Under the pieces are notes generated by a model, which did not search any database, had not been told where the DNA came from, and saw only the letters and a program-made list of their open reading frames with translations. Shown here one piece after another: positions 6,571 through 7,942 of a DNA stretch of 7,942 nucleotides (positions within the stretch are counted from its first letter, which is position 1; each line of letters starts with the position of its first letter). The stretch is from NCBI GenBank assembly GCA_003517915.1, contig DOZQ01000253.1, positions 233 through 8,174 on the forward strand, given 5' to 3'. Position numbers and translations under genes: made by a program. The stretch comes from Oscillospiraceae bacterium (GTDB lineage Bacteria > Bacillota > Clostridia > Oscillospirales > Acutalibacteraceae).

Positions 6571-6600
6571 TTGACACCGCGGACGTATTTGTTATATAAT
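6571..6600 (+). promoter_or_regulatory. Strong sigma-A type promoter for rpmH operon
   Basis: Perfect -35 TTGACA (6571-6576) and perfect -10 TATAAT (6595-6600) separated by 18 bases, preceded by an AT-rich stretch. Transcription would start near 6607, about 70 bases before the rpmH ATG. A strong promoter fits a ribosomal protein gene. It probably drives rpmH, rnpA, yidD and perhaps yidC. Confidence 0.88.
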
Positions 6601-6655
6601 CTTAAATTGCAGGGTTGTACTCTTTTTTGTTTATATGGGCAAAAAAAAGTATGAT

Positions 6656-6670
6656 CTCCCGAAGGGAGGG
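6656..6670 (+). promoter_or_regulatory. rpmH ribosome-binding site inside a small hairpin
   Basis: CTCCC (6656-6660) can pair with GGGAG (6664-6668) around a GAA loop. The Shine-Dalgarno sequence GGGAGGG (6664-6670), six bases before the ATG, is largely in the 3' arm of this hairpin. Upstream, TTTTTTG (6623-6629) and CAAAAAA (6640-6646) could form a second, weak stem. Sequestration would limit rpmH translation; whether it is regulated is unknown. Confidence 0.55.
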
Positions 6671-6676
6671 TTTTCA

Positions 6677-6811
6677 ATGTTTAGAACTTATCAGCCAAAA
6701 AAGCGTCACCGTCAAAAGGTTCACGGTTTTCGCAGCAGAATGTCTACCAGAAACGGCAGAAAAGTTTTGGCCAGACGCAGAGCCAAAGGCCGCAAGCACT
6801 TATCTTACTGA
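6677..6811 (+). CDS. rpmH: 50S ribosomal protein L34
   Basis: A 44-residue, strongly basic protein starting [19 protein letters not shown] and continuing [19 protein letters not shown], an almost textbook L34, ending KHLSY. L34 is a small structural protein of the large ribosomal subunit. The usual second residue Lys is Phe here. The ATG has a very strong GGGAGGG upstream. The conserved position is first in the rpmH-rnpA-yidD-yidC operon, divergent from dnaA. The stop is TGA at 6809-6811; unlike most genomes, where rnpA follows closely, 200 bases separate it from rnpA. Confidence 0.98.
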   Translation: MFRTYQPKKRHRQKVHGFRSRMSTRNGRKVLARRRAKGRKHLSY

Positions 6812-6816
6812 TACTG

Positions 6817-6955
6817 AGAACCTGTGTTTTTCAGGGCGATACGCCGTATAGTTACCGAACCTTGAAACCAGCGTAGGAGCTGATTTTTAGGTTTGGTGAC
6901 TATAATGCACAGGTTCTGGGGATCTCCCCGCCGGGTGGCCGCATATGAGCCGCCC
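6817..6955 (+). ncRNA. Candidate structured RNA in the rpmH-rnpA spacer
   Basis: This 139-base stretch can fold extensively. P1: AGAACCTGTG (6817-6826) with CACAGGTTCT (6908-6917), 10 perfect pairs. P2: GGCG-ATA-CGCC (6835-6845). P3: 6847-6862 with 6889-6904, 16 continuous pairs including two G-U, then after single mismatches AAA/TTT and CAGC/GCTG closed by loop GTAGGA (6873-6878). P1, P2 and P3 make a three-way junction. Directly after P1 come P4, GGGG-ATCT-CCCC (6918-6929), and P5, GGGTGGC/GCCGCCC (6933-6939/6949-6955, one G-U). No U-run follows, so it is not a simple terminator, and I see no open frame with a good start. It could be a cis element controlling rnpA, a processing site, or a small RNA cut from the operon. 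I do not recognise it as a known family; its folding is seen, its function is not known. Confidence 0.6.
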
Positions 6956-7011
6956 CTGCGAATTTCGATTAACTTGATGCTTATCCAGCCGGTGAAATGT
7001 GAGGAATAACC

Positions 7012-7350
7012 GTGCCGTTTGAATCGCTTAAACTGAATAAGGATTTCAGACGGGCTTATTACCGCGGTAAAAACCAATGTCATCCGGCGCTTGTCAGCTA
7101 TGTGCTGAGAACACGCTCGGGCGGAGTCCGTCTTGGGATAACCGCGAGTAAAAAAATCGGGTGCGCGGTGAAGCGCAACCGTGCGCGCAGGGTGATAAAA
7201 GAAGCGTTCAGGCTGCTTTATCCTAAGCTTGGCAAGGCGCTTAACTGTGATATTGTCTTTGCCGCCAGAGCCAAAACGGCAAAGGTTAAAATGCAGAGCG
7301 TATACGGAGCTATGGCCTTTCATCTTAAAAAAGCGGGACTTATATTATGA
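7012..7350 (+). CDS. rnpA: Ribonuclease P protein component
   Basis: RnpA is the small basic protein that assists the catalytic RNase P RNA in maturing tRNA 5' ends. The 112-residue length is normal. The N-terminal [15 protein letters not shown], the [10 protein letters not shown] strand and the signature RNR helix [15 protein letters not shown] (about 53-67) are clear, followed by [12 protein letters not shown]. The start is GTG at 7012, with GAGG at 7001-7004 seven bases upstream; no better ATG exists in frame. The last four bases ATGA overlap the yidD start. The upstream spacer is strongly structured (6817-6955), leaving about 56 bases between that structure and the start codon. Confidence 0.97.
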   Translation: MPFESLKLNKDFRRAYYRGKNQCHPALVSYVLRTRSGGVRLGITASKKIGCAVKRNRARRVIKEAFRLLYPKLGKALNCDIVFAARAKTAKVKMQSVYGAMAFHLKKAGLIL

Positions 7351-7583
7351 AAAAGCTTATGATAAGGCTGATCAGGCTGTATCAAAAAGGAATATCCGCT
7401 TATACCCCGCCTTCCTGCCGGTTTGTTCCGACCTGCTCGGAATATGCCGTGCAGGCGCTTGAACGGTTCGGATTTTTTAAAGGGATGTATCTCGCGGTTC
7501 GGCGTATTTTAAAATGCCACCCGTTTCACAAGGGCGGCTATGATCCGGTGCCGGAAAAAAAAGAGAATAAGGACGCCATATAA
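7347..7583 (+). CDS. yidD: Membrane protein insertion efficiency factor YidD
   Basis: A 78-residue protein with the family pattern [31 protein letters not shown] and [18 protein letters not shown], including the three conserved Cys (24, 30, 57). YidD has an amphipathic N-terminal helix and assists YidC-dependent membrane insertion at the inner face of the membrane. It starts within the rnpA stop (ATGA overlap), so translation is probably coupled; its own ribosome-binding site is weak. yidC follows 99 bases later, as usual. Length is normal, with a charged C-terminal tail. Confidence 0.97.
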   Translation: MKKLMIRLIRLYQKGISAYTPPSCRFVPTCSEYAVQALERFGFFKGMYLAVRRILKCHPFHKGGYDPVPEKKENKDAI

Positions 7584-7586
7584 GGA

Positions 7587-7600
7587 CACCGTATGCGGTG
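7587..7600 (+). repeat. Small hairpin in the yidD-yidC gap
   Basis: CACCG-TATG-CGGTG forms a 5-bp stem with a four-base loop just after the yidD stop. Only ATTGTT follows, so termination would be weak. The 99-base gap shows nothing else I can support apart from the yidC ribosome-binding site, GGAG at 7672-7675. Confidence 0.3.
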
Positions 7601-7682
7601 ATTGTTACAATATACGTAATCTTTGGGCAAAATTACAGATGTTAAATGTATGCCGTGACACGCGGCGGAACGGAGCTGTTTC

Positions 7683-7942
7683 ATGCAGATTTTTGAGACT
7701 ATCATCTATAAGCCGATAGGATGGCTGCTTGAGCAGCTCTATTATATTTTTGGGAACTACGCGCTGGCGATTTTTATGCTGACCCTCGTCGTCACTATAG
7801 TTTTTATCCCGCTTAATATGCACCAGCAAAAGAGCGGCGCCAAGCAGGCGCGGCTTAATCCCAAAATAGCCGCATTAAAAGAAAAATACGGCGCCGACCG
7901 GAAGAAATATAACGAGGAGCTCAACAAGCTCTACGCCAGAGA
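7683..7942 (+). CDS. yidC: Membrane protein insertase YidC/Oxa1 family (5' part; continues past window)
   Basis: The frame is open from ATG 7683 to the window edge (86 full codons). It starts MQIFETIIYKPIGWLLEQL, continues into a hydrophobic segment (about residues 24-46, ending VFIPL), then the basic coiled cytoplasmic stretch QQKSGAKQARLNPKIAALKEKYG, matching the early part of Gram-positive YidC/Oxa1 proteins, which insert membrane proteins with or without the Sec translocon. Unlike Bacillus SpoIIIJ there is no lipoprotein signal with a lipobox Cys; a start without it is common in Clostridia. GGAG lies seven bases before the ATG. The upstream in-frame ATG at 7650 is followed at once by a stop. 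Most of the insertase core, with the catalytic-groove Arg, lies outside the window. Confidence 0.95.
   Translation, partial: MQIFETIIYKPIGWLLEQLYYIFGNYALAIFMLTLVVTIVFIPLNMHQQKSGAKQARLNPKIAALKEKYGADRKKYNEELNKLYAR

Noticed and set aside
6901..6906. TATAAT before rnpA as an internal promoter
   Set aside because: No -35 at 16-18 bases upstream; the string is part of the 3' strand of the P3 helix and its flank, which explains it better.
6933..6955. GGGTGGC resembling a T-box sequence upstream of rnpA
   Set aside because: The T-box consensus is interrupted, there is no specifier-type Stem I that I can align, no terminator with a U-run, and no aminoacyl-tRNA or amino-acid gene follows.
6981..6989. 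TTATCCAGC as a DnaA box between rpmH and rnpA
   Set aside because: It matches 7 of 9 but fails at the last two, functionally important positions, and is isolated from any other box.
6805..7323. Long minus-strand open frame of 172 codons across rpmH-rnpA
   Set aside because: It is antisense to rnpA and the structured spacer, has no recognisable domain, and is explained by the reading frame opposite a real gene.
1..7942. CRISPR arrays, insertion sequences, tRNA or rRNA genes
   Set aside because: No repeated spaced direct repeats, no transposase frame and no tRNA cloverleaf or rRNA segment could be seen on either strand.

Overview
This window is the chromosomal replication-origin neighbourhood of a bacterium of the Firmicutes (Bacillota). 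The leftward minus-strand order dnaA, dnaN, yaaA, recF, remB, gyrB, and the divergent plus-strand order rpmH, rnpA, yidD, yidC, are the classic conserved layout around oriC in this phylum. The mid-range GC content, the presence of RemB, the short compact DnaA and the YidC without a lipoprotein signal fit an uncultured-type member of the Clostridia, perhaps Oscillospirales/Ruminococcaceae. That placement is inference from gene content and style, not from a search.

Layout from left to right. Positions 1-1065 carry the first 355 codons of gyrB (cut by the window edge), whose start overlaps the end of remB. Between remB and recF sits an extra 266-residue gene (1435-2235) that I do not recognise and that is not part of the usual cluster. 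Its distal part is clearly AT-richer than recF. recF, yaaA and dnaN follow. The 328-base dnaN-dnaA gap (4716-5043) is the likely oriC: it holds an AT-rich stretch, a run of TAG trinucleotides matching the DnaA-trio element, a short GC cluster, and at least five DnaA-box-like 9-mers, all in one orientation. Then comes dnaA (5044-6348).

The 328-base divergent region between dnaA and rpmH (6349-6676) holds a dnaA promoter with an extended -10, two adjacent palindromes, a near-perfect sigma-A type promoter for rpmH, and an rpmH ribosome-binding site that lies inside a small hairpin. rpmH (44 codons) is followed by an unusually long 200-base spacer before rnpA. About 139 bases of that spacer can fold into an elaborate RNA: a three-way junction with a long arm, then two more hairpins. 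rnpA overlaps yidD by four bases, and yidC begins 99 bases later and runs off the right edge.

Functionally the left arm is replication, repair and topology (initiator, sliding clamp, RecF, gyrase, plus the RemB regulator). The right arm is a ribosome, RNase P and membrane-insertion operon. All genes point away from oriC, so transcription runs with the replication forks. The items that go beyond the textbook locus are the structured rpmH-rnpA spacer, the paired palindromes upstream of dnaA, and the unknown gene between recF and remB.
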